Notes under the pieces: model-generated | Told to the model about the DNA's origin: nothing | Seen by the model: the letters and a program-made list of their open reading frames with translations, nothing else | The model's database searches: none | Shown: positions 52,656 through 64,000 of the stretch, one piece after another | Layout: each line of letters starts with the position of its first letter | How positions within the stretch are numbered: the stretch's first letter is position 1 | NCBI GenBank assembly: GCA_001792895.1 | Contig: MARA01000007.1 | Span: 930,001-994,000 of the forward strand | From: Lentinus brumalis | Lineage: Eukaryota > Basidiomycota > Agaricomycetes > Polyporales > Polyporaceae | Length of the DNA: 64,000 bases | Direction: 5' to 3' | Position numbers and translations under genes: made by a program

Positions 52656-55600
52656 TAGTGTTGCAGGGTCCGGTCAAGTCCGGTTTTTTGACCCCTGGGA
52701 CCCAGGACCGGGGACCGCAACCGGACTTGACCGCCCACATTTTCACGCAACCGGACCGAGGGATCGGTTATTGCATGACCGGACCTAACTCCGGTTCGGT
52801 TGGCGGTCCAAACCGGTCAAAGACCGATCCGCAGTCCAAACCGGTTGAAGACCGGTCAAGACCAGTTATATCGCACAAGATGCAGACAGAAGACGATTTC
52901 GGCATGCATATTCAGATGACTAGTAAGCTAAGACTGACACAGCAGATGTAACGAGTTAGAAGTATGTAAATAGGAGGTGGTTATAAGGACGGAAAAGAAT
53001 GTAGGCGACGACGAAGCACCGAGAAGAGCGACACTACAAGGGTGGTATGTAGACGAACCTACACGTCGTTCTCAACAGCAGCGACGAGCTCATCATGCGC
53101 CTGCATGTACTCAAAGTCCTGCATCGTGGTGTCCTCGATAACCTCTGAGTTCTCGCGTGCAAGGTCGACAACATCCTTGGCCCAGTGGTAATGCAAAACT
53201 TGCAGTTGCTCGAACAGTCCTGGGTCGAGGCGAGAGCGGCGGTCGGTCATCACTTCCTTGCCGCGAGAGAACAAGCTCTCAACGCCGACGGCTGCTGCAG
53301 GGACAGGAAGGATGTCGAGGGCAATCCGGGCGACAGTGGGGTACATCGACGCATGAGCCTATACGGTCAGTAGGACGAACATTGTCAGCAGAAGCACACA
53401 TGGACACCACGACGAGACTCACCGCCCACCACTTCACCAGGTCAGTGTCGCGCTTGACATCTGCAGCAGGATCGTCCAGGTACCGCTGGAGCTCCGACTT
53501 CCAACCATCAGCAGTGTCTGCACCCCGGAGGCGCTTCAACCGCAGACGGTCGTACTCGTCGAGGACGTCGATGGACTCGTCACCTGGTGCTGAGGGCACA
53601 GGGGCTTGAGCGGCATCACCGTTGGCAAGAGAGCCGTCGGACTTGAAGAGACGCTTGGGCCAGTACTCTCGCATCTGCGTCACAACGTGAAGTGTTAGTA
53701 CCGGACTGTACCGCGACATAGATGCGACTAGGACGTACCGTATCGTCGACAATCTCCCGGGCGTATGCCTGCCAGTTGCGGGCATATGGGTCACCGTTTG
53801 CGACGGCCTCATCGTAGTCCTCGGCACCTCCCCAGTGCTGCTTGATGTAGTCCAACTTGAGGTAGGGATCAGTGACTGATACACGAATCATGTCAGCAAG
53901 AGGTATGCAATATATGTAAAGGTAAGTAAGTATACTCACAGTGCGAGAGGACGTAGCTTCGGGCGTCATCGAGCTTTTGATAGTATTTGTTGATCTTGTC
54001 GAGTCCCTTGTTCAAGGCGACATGGAAGAGAGCGTAGTCGGGATTTGCAGCCTTCGCCTCCCAGCGTGAAGCGAGGGTTTCGAGAGCCGGGATGACTTGA
54101 TGCAGGGTTGGTACGCGCGTGCTCGAGCAGAGCTGGTGGAGACGATTGGCGTCCTACGCTGGCCAGTTAGCAGCGCATTAGACCGGAAGAGAAAGAAGGA
54201 CATACCGCAAGGATGTCACAGCACAGACGTACACGTTCCCAGTCAGCCTCGGACAGCTGAAAGGCAGTCCAGGGGATCTTCTTGATCGCCTGCCCAGGAC
54301 GACGGATGACAGTGATCGGACCGAACTTGAGGTCGGCGGTGTTGATGAAGACGGTGATGGGCTGCGGGATGGGTACATGTTAGACGACAACGAAATGAGT
54401 TCATAAGGAGTATACCTACTTCCCGGAGCTCGTACGCGCGGGAGCACATTCCGTGTGAGCTTCCCCAGCGCGTGTTGGTGTGCAGGGGGATGATGAGGGG
54501 GCTCTTACGGCCGGCGGCGATCTGGAGATCAAAGAAATACTGCTTCCGTTGCCCGGACGACTGCAGCTGTTAAATCAGGGGTCAGTACACCGAATTCCGA
54601 TACTAAGATGTGCTAACAAGTACATGAACGTGCAACTAGTACAGCGACCATCGGAGAGTTCATCCCACTGCCGGTGAAGGGCACGCTGCTTGGCATGCAA
54701 CCTATATAGGCCACGGGCGGGCTCGTCGTCATGGGCAGCGTCATGGAAGACATGCTCATTAAGAACGCGCAGCTACGTTCTCACGCGCTCCGCCCAGATC
54801 CACACTGGGGCCAGGCAAAGGGCCAGACTAACGGGTGCGCTTCCAGCATGGAAGCGCACCCATTAATCTGGAAGAAGATATCGAAGAAGGTCAATGATCA
54901 GATGTACTTACCTTCACAGCAAGCGTGCGGATGACAGCGATCACGTCCAGACCGCCGTTGACAGCGCTGTCAGCGGCTCGGGGGTCGTACTCCCAGATCG
55001 CTTGCTTGGACTCGACCAGCCCAGTTTGCGTAATTTTCGACATGAACGCTTCGGTCCCTAGCTGGACGACATGACCGAAGCATCTGTCAAGCGGCAACTT
55101 TGTTAGCGTCACGGAATGAGCGGTCAGAGGTGAAGTAACACGCACCCAAGTTGCTGGACAGCAGCCCGCCAGGATCCCAGGATCTTGCGGCGCTCGAGGC
55201 GGGCCTCGAGCTCTTCGCCGGCAGTAAAGTTAGCGGCCGCGTTGTCATTCGTGATGTGCCCGAGCTGGAGGAATAGAAGTCAGTGCGGAGCAAGGGACGA
55301 AGCAGGCTAACTAACCTTGTGCTCCGTCTTCGAGGTGATCCCGACACGGTCCATTCCCATGAGCAGATACCGCCCGAGATTCTCGCCGTCATGTCGTCCG
55401 AGCACCTTGTGGCAGGCGATGACCTCGTCACGCATAGTCCAGACCTGGTTCTCGAAGTCGACGTCGATCCAGAGCGCGAAAAAGCCGAAGTAGGGGTCGG
55501 ACGTGTGTGGTGCAGTCCAGAGGTCCCATGCGACAGAGACCGAGCCCGGGGCGATCGCAATTGCTGCCTTGATATTGTCCATCAAGTCCACGAAGTCGTT

Positions 55601-57344
55601 GTTGATACGAGCGCGCACAGTAGTCCGGGTAGGTAGCTCAGAGCGGGTCGTCTTCGGGCGCATTGTTACCAGGCAGTTCCTGAAATGAATGTCGTCGGCA
55701 AGAAGTAGAGCCTACAGTGATGTTCAGACTCAGTTGAAGCTCAGAAAGCTCAAATACTTACATGCTGTCCGCAGACAATCAATCTGGTGACACTGTTGAG
55801 GATGCCGACGGGCGAGAAGGCCTGCGGAGATTGAACCTTCGAAAGCATCGTGTCGAGCGACTTCTGCCCGCCCTTCTTGCCTGTCGCCGCCTCCTGCGCC
55901 GCAGCTCTAGCTTGTCGAATCTTCTTAGGAACAGCCCGCCAGTTCTCTTCTATGTTCTGCCCCTTGCAACGCGTGCTGTAGACGTCGTAGTGTGCGGATG
56001 CGATATGCTGGCGAAGGGTCGAATTCCCGCCCTTGTACCACCCCGCACACGCTCCCTTGGCCTTCTGGACACGCGTACTCTCCCTGCGCAACAACATCAG
56101 CGCTTGCCTCGGCTCATGTCTAGCAAAACTCACCGGCAGATCGAACACCACCGCCCTTCCTCCTTGCCCGTATCCGGGAACCTTGCAGTCACCTTCTCGG
56201 AGAAGATTGTGAGCAGATCGCGCGCCATGTCGACTTTCATGACAGTCTTCTGCGCGGTCGGGAGCTCGTCGTCATCGGAGCTGATCTGGGTACGTTGAAG
56301 TGTGATATCAGTGACAGTCTGCGCGCTGACGACTATGCTCAGGACTCACCACAATCGGTGCTCCGTCTTCCCCATCACCCGAGTCGCCGTCACCACCCTC
56401 ACCCTCACCCTCGCCCTCGCCCTCACCCTCGCCCTCGTCCTCGTCCCCAGCCTCCTTGTTACGTCCCATTCCCTCGTCCCCACTGTCTTCGCTGGAGCTC
56501 GACGTCTCCTCCTCGTCGCTATACTCCCCGTCAGCCTGACGCTTCTTGCGCGACTTGCGACGCTCGCGCCCTGAGCGACGGACGCCGGCTACCTTCTCCG
56601 CCGGCTCTCGACCAGCGACGCACTTCGATGCCTTCACCTTTGTCGATGTCGCCGAAGCCTTGCTCGTCATCTTCGACTTCTTCTTCACGACCGTGGCCTC
56701 GCCCTCGGAGTCGGACAGAACCGTGGCACGCTTGCGCTTGTCGCGGGGACGCCGGTCGGTCTCGGGGAGTTTGTGCGCGCCATAGCGAAGCGTGTGGAGT
56801 TAGAGGTTGGATAGAAGCTCAGAAGTTTACCAAAAGGATCAAGGTTTACAGATTAGACTTCCCGGACGCGGACATCAGCCTTTTATCGCCGTCGCAGGTC
56901 CCCTTCCTGCTCGCACTGAATTCCGATCTTTCCCGTCCCCTCAATGCTAGTTACTTGGTGTTCATGATGTCATAGTACCCGTGTCTTGCTCGCTGCCCGC
57001 CGCGCTGGGTCAATACCTACCATACAAAGTTGTGTACTCTGGTCTCGACCTTCTATAGATGATGTCATACTACCTACAGCTTCCGAAGCACTCCGAATGG
57101 CATGCATTGACCTCTCTAGAATGTTCGGAAGGCATGAGACCGGTCATTAACCGGTCTTATTGCCTGGTCATTGACCGGTTGCGACCGGTTACTCCGGTCT
57201 TCTGGTGCCCTGCCCGCCGAAGCAACCACAACCTGACCGATAACTGGACCGTTGGGCGGTCCGGTTATTTGCGGTTATAGACAGTGCGGTTACGGTTAGG
57301 TTACGGTCATGGACCGGTTCATGCAACCGGACCCTACAACACTA
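52656..57344 (-). mobile_element. Complete hAT DNA transposon (4,689 bp)
   Basis: It is bounded by inverted repeats that begin TAGTGTTG(C/T)AGGGTCCGG on each side and by an exact 8-bp target duplication, the size made by hAT transposases. Both subterminal regions (52656-52870 and about 57140-57344) are packed with ACCGGT/CCGGTC motifs in both orientations, likely transposase binding sites. It encodes one transposase on the minus strand. It is inserted in paralog A of the Zn2Cys6-like genes. Confidence 0.93.
53059..56688 (-). CDS. hAT family transposase with BED-type zinc finger
   Basis: The N-terminal exon is Lys/Arg-rich with an acidic Asp/Glu/Gly tract (56440-56390). Next is a BED-like zinc finger: WCSIC in one exon, then GNSTLRQHIASAH. 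The catalytic core has AWDLWTAPHTSDPYFGF (first Asp) and LGHITNDNAAANF (second Asp). A long helical region follows, and the C-terminal hATC dimerisation domain has YPTVARIALDILPVPAAAVG, then VESLFSRGKE and an Arg-rich turn. The stop is at 53059-53061. Numerous 50-70 bp introns were seen and no clear frame break, so the element may be autonomous. The first Met is uncertain; the open frame may begin upstream of 56688. Confidence 0.85.
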
Positions 57345-58338
57345 CTTCGCGATGCCTTCAAGGAGTCGCTCGATGTTCGAACGCTGGGTCTTACGTTTGG
57401 TGCGCGATACGCCCGAGGTGTTCGATGGCTTCTTCCCCTTTCCCTTGCGCCCTAAGTCATGCGACACACCTTCCTCATCGTCCTCGTCATCCTCGTCCTC
57501 ATCCTCGTCCTCCTCGTCCTCCTCGTCCTCCTCGTCCTCCTCGTCCTCCTGCTCCTCCTTCTCTGAGAGCATGACCGTCACGCTCTCGTCGTCGTCCTCC
57601 TCATCCACTTCCTTGGGCACATCCGCAATGTCTGATGCCTGCCGACCTAGCCCGCCCCACACGAGGTTATCTGGGACCGGCGTGAGGTTGTCTTTGGCTG
57701 CATCTGAGTATGGTTTGCAGATTGGCGGGTTTCGGTATCCTCGTTCTACCATATCTACACCAGTGTCAGTACATCCATCTCAGACCAAGCATGTGGTAAG
57801 AACTTACAAGCTTCGTGCGAGCAGCCAGGGAGTTGCTTGACCCAGCAACGAAGGCAGCGGTACGATGAGCCGTTGTGCAGGACGCATTTGACGTTCGCGT
57901 CGATGCAGCTCTGACATGACTTATGCCGCGCGCGCGCAATGTCGCGAAAGAATTGCTCCGCCGTCGGTTCAATCAAATCCATACGCAGCAGCGCGGGGAA
58001 GATGATGACGGGGACATCGGCCGCGCGCGCGGCACTGACGGCCTCGTTCAACGTTGGATGATAGGTCTGTGGCGAGGCGAGTCGCGAGCGAGCGATGAGG
58101 AGGACCATGGCGGTGGTCGCGGTGGTCGCTCAGGATGTCGCGCTGGCAGCGAGGACCAGCAGGCAGACACGCCTGTTGTGCCACGCGCGAACATGTGCGC
58201 GCCGCCACGCGGCCACGACGCGGCCTTGTGCTCTCTATGAGCTACAACACGAGGCAGTCATTCCCTGCGCGCGGGCTGGAGTGATATCCGCGGTCTCCGT
58301 CCAGAGGTTTTATGTACTACAATGCAGACTCTGCTCAC

Positions 58339-60048
58339 TTATGGCATGGGCTTGTCCGCATATCCCGACCACTTGCGCAACAGCGCGATCCCTTCCTTCC
58401 ATCTATCCTCGCCTGGGAGCATCTTGTTGCCGTCTTGAGCATACGCGGCCTGGGAGCGCATTCCGCAAGCGACCCAACGGAAGAGGCCGCCAGCGGAATA
58501 CTGAGTGACTGACATCCTCGTCTCACCGCTGGCGATGTCGACGTTGGAATGCTTCAAGATGGCGGACGGGATGAGGTACGTCGCGCCCGATGGAATGCGG
58601 ATGACGAGCATCAGATCCCACAGGATCAAGTGCCCGCCCTTGGTGTCGTCGAAGTCGCCGAGAGCCGTCACGCAGCACCACCCGAAGGGCAGGTTCTGGT
58701 GGTCACGGTGGGCGAATGTCACCGTTCGAGGCCCTAGGTTGAACGTCGTACTGGCAAAGACGCTGTTGGTGAAGACGCGTTCGAGCTCGGGGAACTGCTC
58801 CTCAATCATGTTGCGCGTTGTTTCGTAATGGGCATATAGGTCTGGCGCGTGTGTCTTCAAGCAGTCTTCGCAAGTCCGTGAGTGCAAGTGAGTGCGACGT
58901 CGTGAGAATTACTCACTGTCCCCAAAACCCGCAATCTTCTGCACAGCGGGAGACTGGCGCAGCTTCTGCAGCGCACGTTTGGCTCGTACCGTCTTCTCCA
59001 CGAGCTTCATTGGGTGCTGGGCAGGTGCATGAGCATCAAGTGCCGATGGTCTTGGGCGTAGGCACTTACCGGCTGTCCTCCTCCGTACGACCACCCATCC
59101 ACCACCGTGCAGTATGCGCCGCGCCGATGCACGAGGGTTGGATCCTTCCCGCACTCGGCCCTAGCATCCGACATCACGCTCGTGGCTTCCTGCACGGCCT
59201 GCTGCCACTTCTCGCCGGCTGGAGTCCTGGGAAGGACGGCGAGAATCTCGCCGTCCGAATTCACGATGATGATCGTCTCCCTGGTGTTGTCAGCTTACGA
59301 GTACGCAAGGCATAGACGGAGTACTTACCTGCCATCCCAATCCACGAGCGTCCACTTGTCCCAATCGAAGTCCTCCAAACGACGAGGCAGTTTGTCTTCA
59401 TTGGTCTGCTCAAGCGGCTTTGCTGTGAACCCGGCCCCGGCTGGAATTGCTTGCTCCTGCTCTGGGGTGAACGGCGTGCGAAGGAGGTTCGCGCTTTCGG
59501 CCTTCTTCAGCACATGGGCCTTGGGTGGCCTCGATGAGCTCGTCCACGCGCCGCTTACCCTCTGTTGCTCTTCCTCGGCCTGCCTCCGCGCGGCGCGCTT
59601 CGCGCTTCTCCGGACGTTGTTGGCAGATACGCCTGAAGATGCAGCGCGCCCGCCGTTGTTGCCCTGGTTCTGCTCGGGCTCATTGAGCCCTGTGTGACAA
59701 CCGGAACCGACACCGGCTTCCAGGTCTCTCTCGATGCAGTCGCGCGCGGCCATGGACGGCGCGCAGGACCCAACGGCGTTCGATGCCCCGCTATTCTCCT
59801 GTTGGACGCCTTGCTCCACCCCCGACATGCGCTGGTCGACGGGTGTGCCGGCAAACGTAACTCCAGGGGCGTCCGCGGTTGACTCTGCGGCTTGTTCATC
59901 GGTGCTGGGCCCTGCGCGTTGCGCCTCTTCCTGAAAGCGGCGCTCGAACTCGTCGTGGGCATTGCGCGCGAGCTTGTCCAGGTTGCAGCGTGCCCGCGCG
60001 ACAAGGAGGTACGGCGAGAACTCCTTCCCGTTGCGGAGCTTCGTGAAT
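58339..60048 (-). CDS. TET/JBP-type 2-oxoglutarate/Fe(II) oxygenase
   Basis: The first clear exon starts after an acceptor at 60049; a 5' exon may lie further right. The N-terminal part is charged and low-complexity, followed by DNVRRSAKRAARR-like basic sequence, LEDFDWDKWTLVDWDGR, then IIIVNSDGEILAVLPRTP and VHRRGAYCTVVDGWSYGGGQ. The oxygenase core is in the last exon: FAHRDHQNLPFGWCCVTALG (His-x-Asp iron ligands in HRD), GGHLILWDLMLVIRIPSG, the distal His in LKHSN, and the 2-oxoglutarate Arg in GETRMSVTQYSAGGLFRW. These are the hallmarks of fungal TET/JBP enzymes, which oxidise 5-methylcytosine in DNA. All ligand residues are present. Such genes are known to spread with KDZ transposons, and one lies directly upstream on the same strand. 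Confidence 0.88.
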
Positions 60049-60400
60049 CTTCAGCACCCATTGCACCACCACGGGAATGGCACCTCACCTGACGACATTG
60101 TTCGTATACTTGGGTTGATGTTATAGGCACCTGAGCTCCGAGCGTGGTCAGTGCGCTGTATTAACAATGAGCCGCGCTCGAGCGACGGCTGCCGGCGCCC
60201 AAGTACGAGCTCGCAGACGCAGCCGGCACTGAGGCGTCCTTGTAGACTTTTTATAGTACCACCCTGTAATGACTGCCAGATGCACTGCAGTGCGTGCTGT
60301 AACATCTGGGGCAGCTGTTGCTGCAGACAACACAGCGTGTCTGATGACATGTCGCTCTACACTAACTACAGGACAGTCGGCTACCAGTAGTATGATACAC

Positions 60401-60895
60401 CCTCGCCGCCCCGCCCTCGCCGCCCTGCCCTCGCCGCCCTCGCCGCCCCGCCCTCGCCGCCCCGCCCTCGCCGCCCTGCCCTCGCCGCCCTCCTTCCCGC
60501 CCTCGCTGCGCTCTGGTCTCGGGGTCCTCGGGCTCCTCGTCGTCGCGGTCCTCGGGCTCCTCGTCGTCGCGGTCCTCGGGCTCCTCGTCGTCGCGGTCCT
60601 CGGGCTCGTCGTCGTCGCCGTCCTCGGGCTCGTCGTCGTCGCGGTCCTCGGGCCCGTCGTCGTCGCGGCACTCGGGCTCCTCGTCGTCGCGGTCCTCGGG
60701 CTCCTCGTCGTCGCGGCACTCGGGCTCGTCGTCGCGGTCCTCGGGCTCGTCGTCGTCGCGGTCCTCGGGCTCGTCGTCGCGGTCCTCGGGCCCCTCGTCG
60801 CCGTCCTCGGGCCCCTCGTCGCCGTCCTCGGGCCCGTCGTCGCCGCGGCACTCATGCTCGTCGTCGTCGCGGCACTCGTGCTCGTCGTCGTCGTG
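60401..60895. repeat. GC-rich minisatellite
   Basis: Two blocks: about 60401-60500 with GCCCTCGCCGCC-type units, and about 60525-60890 with repeated GTCCTCGGGCTCCTCGTCGTCGCG-like units of 18-24 bp. On the minus strand it reads as Glu-Pro-Glu-Asp-Arg-Asp-Asp repeats, on the plus strand as Leu/Val repeats. Whether it forms part of the 5' end of the TET/JBP gene is not clear. Confidence 0.85.
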
Positions 60896-61204
60896 GGTCT
60901 TGCACTCGTCGTTGCAGTTCATGGGCTGATCACGGTGGATCCTTGAAACAAGTCAGGAAGTGTCAAGAGGTACATACCATTCTTGAGGGGGATTTGCGTT
61001 CTTGAACGTGGACCCACAGGGGGTGTAGGGACGATGACGATGCATTGCTTTACGTAGTGAGATGACAACAGACTGTACATGTACATGATACAACGAGGGG
61101 GAGATCTTGGGTAGTGGGGGGGAGCACTTTGAGGCGGGGTGGGTAGAGCAGAGGAGGGACGATACAATCGACGAGCAACTGATTGAGACGCACCACAAGT
61201 AGCC
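60896..61204. other. No gene recognised
   Basis: Short intergenic stretch between the minisatellite and the KDZ stop codon. Confidence 0.4.
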
Positions 61205-64000
61205 TCAATCATCATCCTCATCACTCTCCCCAACCTCTGACGCAACATCAATGTCAACGTGAACCACCCCTGCCCTGACTTCGCCGCTTGCTGTTGCGTT
61301 CTGCGCAGCTGCAGGCCTGTTGGCAGCGATTGTCTGTGCAAGGTACTCCTCCGCCTTTTGCCGCATCAGCGACCACTTAACCTCGAAAGCATCAGCAAGT
61401 TGAGTCTCCATGTGCGCGTGCTCATCGGCGTAAGCAACCAGCCCTTCCTCGAGCCCGTCCTCCAAAGACAACAGTGGGGGCCTGATTTGACTCTGTCGCT
61501 GGGAACGCTGGAGGTTCCACCAACGCGCGCGATAGCGAGTCACTTCGATGACGCGGCGCATCTCCTCGTTCACCAGTCGCACCTGCTCGTGCGCGAGCCT
61601 TCGCCCACTCGACACGGAGTGCTGAAAGTGGAAGCTGCTCAGTACACGACGAAGTTCACAGGCATAGGTCTCAACGCACCGTCATTCAAGCCGAAGTCTT
61701 CTCCACCCGCAGCGTGGCCGAACTCTCCACTGTACCAAATCCAAGAGAGTGTGCGACGCCCCTCCCCAACGTAGACGTTCCCCAGTAGAGGAACACCCGC
61801 AGAGTCACCTGGAGTCTCCGAGTCCCCCAATGCTCGCACACGCACTCGCTCGGCGACCTCCTCTCTGGTGACGGCCCGCTCATTCAGGCCGATCAGATCC
61901 GAATCAAGCAGCGGGCGCAGAGACTCCTGCCACGCTCCAGGTCCACGGAGTCGCTGAACCGCCTCCCGAGCCCTGCGGTACCGGGCGGCGGCGTTCTTGA
62001 CCGCCTGATCGACAGACTCCTGCAAGGACCGAGCCTTCGTGTTGGGTACTTGACCTGTGACATTGGTGATCTTGTCCTGGTTATAGCAGGTCCGCATGCG
62101 GAGGGAATGGCGTAGAGACTCCAGCGCGTCACAGGCGTCGGCGTACTGGAGTTGGTCTTCCATGTCTGGCAACTTCGTGTGGCTGCCACAGACCTCGAGA
62201 CGCCTGTCGGTGGGCACGTCGGAAGGCAGGACGACGGCGAATGAGTCCACGTCCAGAATGGTCAAGCCCACGGGAGGAGACAAGGGATCGAGGAGACGAG
62301 GCATGTAGACCGCCTGCAATTGCACGAACTTGCGGAGCTTCCCCAGAAGAGCGGCGAGACGCTTCTGCAAGTTAATACGGAGCATAGCACTGTCGGACTG
62401 CTCTGTCTCCTTGCGCTGCAGCGCAAGGCTACGCCTACAAATGTACGTCAGCTACGCCTGTGAAAAATCGTGGACTTCGACATACTGAGCTGCGCGGATG
62501 TCAAGACCAAGGACTATGAACGCGCTTGGACCCGTCTCAAGGCTTGCCGCCGTGTCGTTGACCGAAGCGAGGTTCTCCTCAGCGAGGAGGCGCAGACGCA
62601 CCTCCGTGCGAGTGACATCTGAGGACAGTCGTCAGTGGCAAACGACTAGCATGAGGTGAGGGAGACGTACCGCGAGTCTGAATGGTGAATGGACTTGGAC
62701 AACCCCGGCGATCATGCTCCCATGCGAGCACCATCTCCTCCCACTGCTGGACGTCGTTGGGGCGTTCCCTGCGCAGTTTCGCATCAAAGGCCAGAAATTC
62801 ATTCCTGTGCACAGTCGCCTCGGGGAGGGCCTCGACCATGAGCCTCAGCAACTGTTCTCCTAGAGGTTGTCAGAGTTAGCAATACGAACTAGAGCGCGTA
62901 TGAGTATTCTCACCAAATTTTACGGTCTTGCGCCAATTGTTGAAGGCACAGAGATCGTCCAAGGTCTCCTTCCGAGCACCGGGTCCCATCTCTTTGAGGC
63001 TGGACGCGGAGGGATTCAAGAAGGACCAGAGTCGTTCAACGTGTTCGCCGTCGAACCTTGCTGCGTGCGGGACGTAGTTCGGCGAGAACATCCCTTGACA
63101 TTCCGGCTTGTGGGCGCTGACGTGAAACTTGGGCACCACGAACACCCAAGCATCGCGTGGCAGGTCTAGGCTGATCAGCTCTGGAAACTCCTGGGCACGG
63201 ACGAAGAAGCCTTTCTCGTGCTCGCAGCCTACGTCATAGGAGTTCATGATCCTACGCACACCGGTGCCTTTGACAGCTGACGCGAGGACGTAGTCGATGT
63301 TCGCCCAGCTGCGGACGTCTATCAGCCTGTCTTCCTTAACATAACATACTGTGTACGTACCGTTCGCCTTTCTGCATATCGCCCATACCCTTTCCAAGGA
63401 ACAGCTCGTGACGACAGCTGACTGAGATAACCCCCGTCGCTCGGAGACCTTTCGCGTTCCGGGTCAACGCGTTGAGGAGAGCGGCGAACCCGGAACATGT
63501 GCGGATCTACATTGCGGTCAGCAGAAGGCATGTCCATATAAGTGATACAACGTACATCCTCTTGCGTCGCAAATTGTACGACGTACTCCCCATAAGGTAC
63601 CTCGTCAACACAATACGCCAACCCAGGCCCAAGCCAAGGATCTTCGTGGCTGCCAGTGCGAAGGCGATTCTTCAGCCTGAAATTTGCGTCCTGAGAGATC
63701 ATGAGTTGATATAACCAGCTACTCACGACGTGGCATCAGTATACCGACTTGTCAGGCAAGTGAAAAGTGCTTACGCGTCCTCGACTGCGGCGTCCTCCCA
63801 GCCAGGTGGAAGGTTGACTCCAGGCTTAGGGCACGCACGACATTCCACTGCCAGACCCCCTTGGGGAGTACCGCCTATACCCGTGCAGTCGTGACCGCGA
63901 CCCGCTCTTTTGGCCAAGAGGATGTGCCGCCATTGGCGGACCATCAGTGTCATTGCCTGCGCTCGGTCCTAAAGATATATCAGCCGTCAATGGATTGCTA
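61205..64000 (-). CDS. KDZ transposase, second copy, 5' partial
   Basis: The gene runs off the right edge. Reading from 64000: a Cys pair block ECRACPKPGVNLPPGW; after an intron ISQDANFRLKNRLRTGSHED (first catalytic Asp); CSGFAALLNALTRNAKGLRA; NSYDVGCEHEKGFF; VPKFHVSAHKPECQGMFSP; and DGEHVERLW with the catalytic Glu, then a long helical tail ending in an acidic DESDEDDD-like terminus at 61205. At least five introns are visible. The motif order matches the classic KDZ transposase family but differs clearly from the copy at 26.6-35.1 kb, so the two elements belong to different KDZ groups. A small frame discontinuity is seen near 61590. The adjoining TET/JBP gene is probably part of the same element; its ends were not found. 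Confidence 0.88.

Larger units (their letters stand above)
52391..58108 (-). pseudogene. Zn2Cys6-like protein, paralog A, split by a hAT transposon
   Basis: ATG 58108. The first exon has TYHPTLNEAVSAARAADV and the cluster CQSCIDANVKC...YRCLRC...C (C-x2-C-x6-C-x9-C-x2-C-x7-C). The second exon (57752-57342) has ERGYRNPPICKPY, a long Asp/Glu tract and a Lys/Arg-rich stretch ending in LLEGIAK, where the hAT element begins and supplies a TAG stop. Beyond the element (from 52655) the frame continues DVKTIVELLKDKSAATKNAV, then a short last exon ending at 52391. Removing the element and one 8-bp target copy joins the two parts in frame. The paralog at 50831-51900 confirms the architecture. Confidence 0.8.

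Noticed and set aside
57336..57352. The stop codon after GIAK as the true C-terminus of the Zn2Cys6-like gene
   Set aside because: The TAG belongs to the first bases of the hAT terminal repeat; the frame continues beyond the element.
60269..60946. Plus-strand 225-codon frame reading as a Leu/Val-rich membrane protein
   Set aside because: It is generated by the minisatellite; the repeated VLGLLVVA pattern mirrors repeat units, not a natural membrane protein.

Overview
The window is nuclear DNA of an agaricomycete basidiomycete, probably a polypore-type wood decayer. The evidence is GC-rich coding sequence cut by many 50-80 bp GT-AG introns, fungal GH13 alpha-amylases, a DUF6533 membrane protein, KDZ (Kyakuja-Dileera-Zisupton) transposases, a TET/JBP oxygenase and a chromodomain Ty3/Gypsy element. 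No bacterial-type features, rRNA or CRISPR were seen. All gene models were made by eye from splice signals and reading frames; boundaries are firm only where the text says so.

Layout. 0-21 kb is mostly single-copy DNA: a 5'-cut F-box/nucleotidyltransferase-like gene, a Zn2Cys6-like gene (1.9-3.65 kb), a frameshifted RPS3 copy between two diverged direct repeats (4.1-5.8 kb), several unrecognised genes, a divergent ribonucleotide reductase large-subunit paralog (about 10.1-12.8 kb), a head-to-head pair of bZIP-like paralogs (14.2-17.3 kb), and two hypothetical genes.

21.5-41.6 kb is the most remarkable part. A tandem pair of alpha-amylase genes lies on the minus strand. The distal copy is cut in two by a 14,986-bp DNA transposon (22,389-37,374) with about 41-bp imperfect terminal inverted repeats and an exact 8-bp target duplication (GGATCGGG). 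The element encodes a KDZ transposase and, convergent to it, a protein with a zinc-binding N-terminus and an alpha-type (MHCK/TRPM-like) kinase domain. The KDZ gene is itself broken by a young Ty3/Gypsy chromovirus (27,743-33,974; LTRs differ at two positions; target repeat CATGC), and a non-autonomous TIR element (35,138-36,684; 11-bp direct repeat) sits just upstream of it. Removing the KDZ element or the Ty3 element, plus one target copy, restores the interrupted reading frame.

41.6-50.5 kb holds an intact-looking amylase, a Rex1-type DEDDh RNA exonuclease, a DUF6533-type membrane protein, a small secreted protein and a second multi-pass membrane protein whose 3' end contains a tRNA-derived SINE. 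50.8-64 kb is again mobile: two paralogous Zn2Cys6-like genes, one split by a complete 4,689-bp hAT transposon (8-bp target repeat CTTCGCGA), then a TET/JBP 2-oxoglutarate/Fe(II) oxygenase gene next to a second KDZ transposase cut off by the window end. KDZ elements associated with TET/JBP genes are known in basidiomycetes; a KDZ element carrying an alpha-kinase is, as far as I can tell from sequence alone, the less expected arrangement.

Caution: most frame breaks in otherwise conserved genes are single-base deletions, including three in the very young Ty3 element. Some apparent pseudogenes may therefore be consensus errors of the assembly.
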